A stretch of 6,948 nucleotides of DNA, from contig JAASTM010000119.1 of the NCBI GenBank assembly GCA_021767325.1, positions 1 to 6,948 of the forward strand, given 5' to 3'. The notes beneath the pieces were generated by a model. It made no database searches, was not told the origin of the DNA, and worked only from the letters and a program-made list of their open reading frames with translations. Every line of letters starts with the position of its first letter. Within the stretch, counting starts at the first letter, position 1. Source of the stretch: Spirochaetales bacterium (GTDB lineage Bacteria; Spirochaetota; Spirochaetia; DSM-16054; Sediminispirochaetaceae). The position numbers were made by a program, and so were the translations under genes. Positions 6,379 to 6,948 of this stretch are shown here, piece after piece.

Positions 6379-6948
6379 TTATTCGTATGCTTCCCCTTTT
6401 ATAGCATCGATTCGCTGCGACGCGCAATGGGTGGCTATAGCTCCTTCGCCGGCGGCCACTACCAGCTGCCGGAAGGGAGATGAGCGGACATCTCCGGCGG
6501 CATACAGGCCGCTGGTGTCGCTTTCCATATTCTGATCGGTTATTATATAACCGGCTTCGTCCTTTTTCACATCCGGTACAAGGGACGTCTGCGGGATTGA
6601 ACCGATGAAAACAAAAATTGCATCCATTTCTTCCTCATAGGTTTCACCGGTTTGGTTGTTTTCGAGGACCACTCCCTCCACCTTCATACCACCTTTGATC
6701 TCGCGGATCTCGGTGTTGAAACGAACCTCGATGTTCGGGTTCCGCATGACTCGTTCGGCCAGCGAGCGCTGAGCCCGGAACTTATCCCTGCGGTGGATCA
6801 TTACGACTTTATCGGTAAGGTTTGCCAAGAAACTGGCCTCATCGCAGGCGGCATCTCCACCGCCGACCACCAGCATCTTCTTATTTTTGAAGAAGGGCCC
6901 GTCACAGGTTGCACAGTACGAAACACCCCGGCCGGCGAACTCTTTTTC
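6379..6948 (-). CDS. trxB: Thioredoxin reductase, C-terminal part (5' end outside window)
   Basis: TrxB is a cytoplasmic FAD enzyme that passes electrons from NADPH to thioredoxin. The frame is open to the window edge and gives 189 residues; about 120-135 N-terminal residues with the first FAD-binding motif are missing. The methionine at 6876 is internal, since the redox centre lies upstream of it. Visible features are the redox-active CATCDG site (visible C12 and C15), the NADPH-binding Rossmann motif VVGGGDAACDEA (27-38), HRRDKFRA with the arginines that select NADPH, and the C-terminal FAD motif YAAGDVRSSPFRQLVVAAGEG. All of these are intact. In E. coli TrxB the sequence after CATCDG is FFYRNQ; here it is PFFKNK, which I associate with spirochaete and some Firmicutes enzymes. 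It is the most upstream visible gene of the minus-strand cluster, and its promoter lies beyond the right edge. The stop is 21 bases before the glycosidase start. Confidence 0.94.
   Translation of the reverse strand, partial: EKEFAGRGVSYCATCDGPFFKNKKMLVVGGGDAACDEASFLANLTDKVVMIHRRDKFRAQRSLAERVMRNPNIEVRFNTEIREIKGGMKVEGVVLENNQTGETYEEEMDAIFVFIGSIPQTSLVPDVKKDEAGYIITDQNMESDTSGLYAAGDVRSSPFRQLVVAAGEGAIATHCASQRIDAIKGEAYE

Noticed and set aside
6537..6553. Perfect 7-base inverted repeat CGGTTAT-TAT-ATAACCG containing TATAAT on the minus strand, considered as an operator or internal promoter
   Set aside because: It lies within conserved trxB coding sequence, no -35-like element sits at proper spacing, and short AT-rich palindromes like this arise by chance.

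Overview
The window is a coding-dense bacterial chromosome fragment of moderate GC content (a little above 50% by eye). It has two convergent gene clusters and almost no intergenic DNA: the longest gap is 21 bases. Nothing resembles a mobile element, CRISPR array, tRNA or rRNA. The gene families and the style of several proteins (for example the CATCDGPFF redox site of the thioredoxin reductase and the pairing of a YprA-type helicase with a YprB-type nuclease) suggest a free-living spirochaete of the Spirochaetaceae type. This is an inference from remembered family resemblance, not a search, and a Firmicutes-like or other origin is not excluded.

Plus strand, 1-2300: the 3' part of an MrfA/YprA-type DNA-repair helicase (1-1149, beginning before the window) is followed by an MrfB/YprB-type DEDD exonuclease (best start GTG at 1155, end 2300). 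The Shine-Dalgarno sequence of the second gene lies inside the last codons of the first. In Bacillus subtilis the homologous pair acts in repair of mitomycin C damage outside the UvrABC route, so the two genes here probably form a helicase-nuclease repair module.

Minus strand, 6948 down to 2286: four genes run in one direction with gaps of 21, -4 and 11 bases. They are thioredoxin reductase trxB (5' end outside the window), an exported family 3 glycoside hydrolase of the NagZ type, a two-domain GNAT acetyltransferase, and glycogen synthase glgA. The spacing implies one transcript starting beyond the right edge. The functions are mixed (thiol redox balance, peptidoglycan or amino-sugar turnover, an unknown acetylation, glycogen synthesis), so co-transcription may reflect genome compaction more than one pathway.

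The two clusters meet tail to tail. mrfB and glgA overlap by 15 bases at their 3' ends, and I see no intrinsic terminator for either. I found no clear undescribed system. The points most worth a second look are the GTG-coupled GNAT protein of unknown substrate, the exported two-domain NagZ-like enzyme, and the terminator-less convergent overlap.
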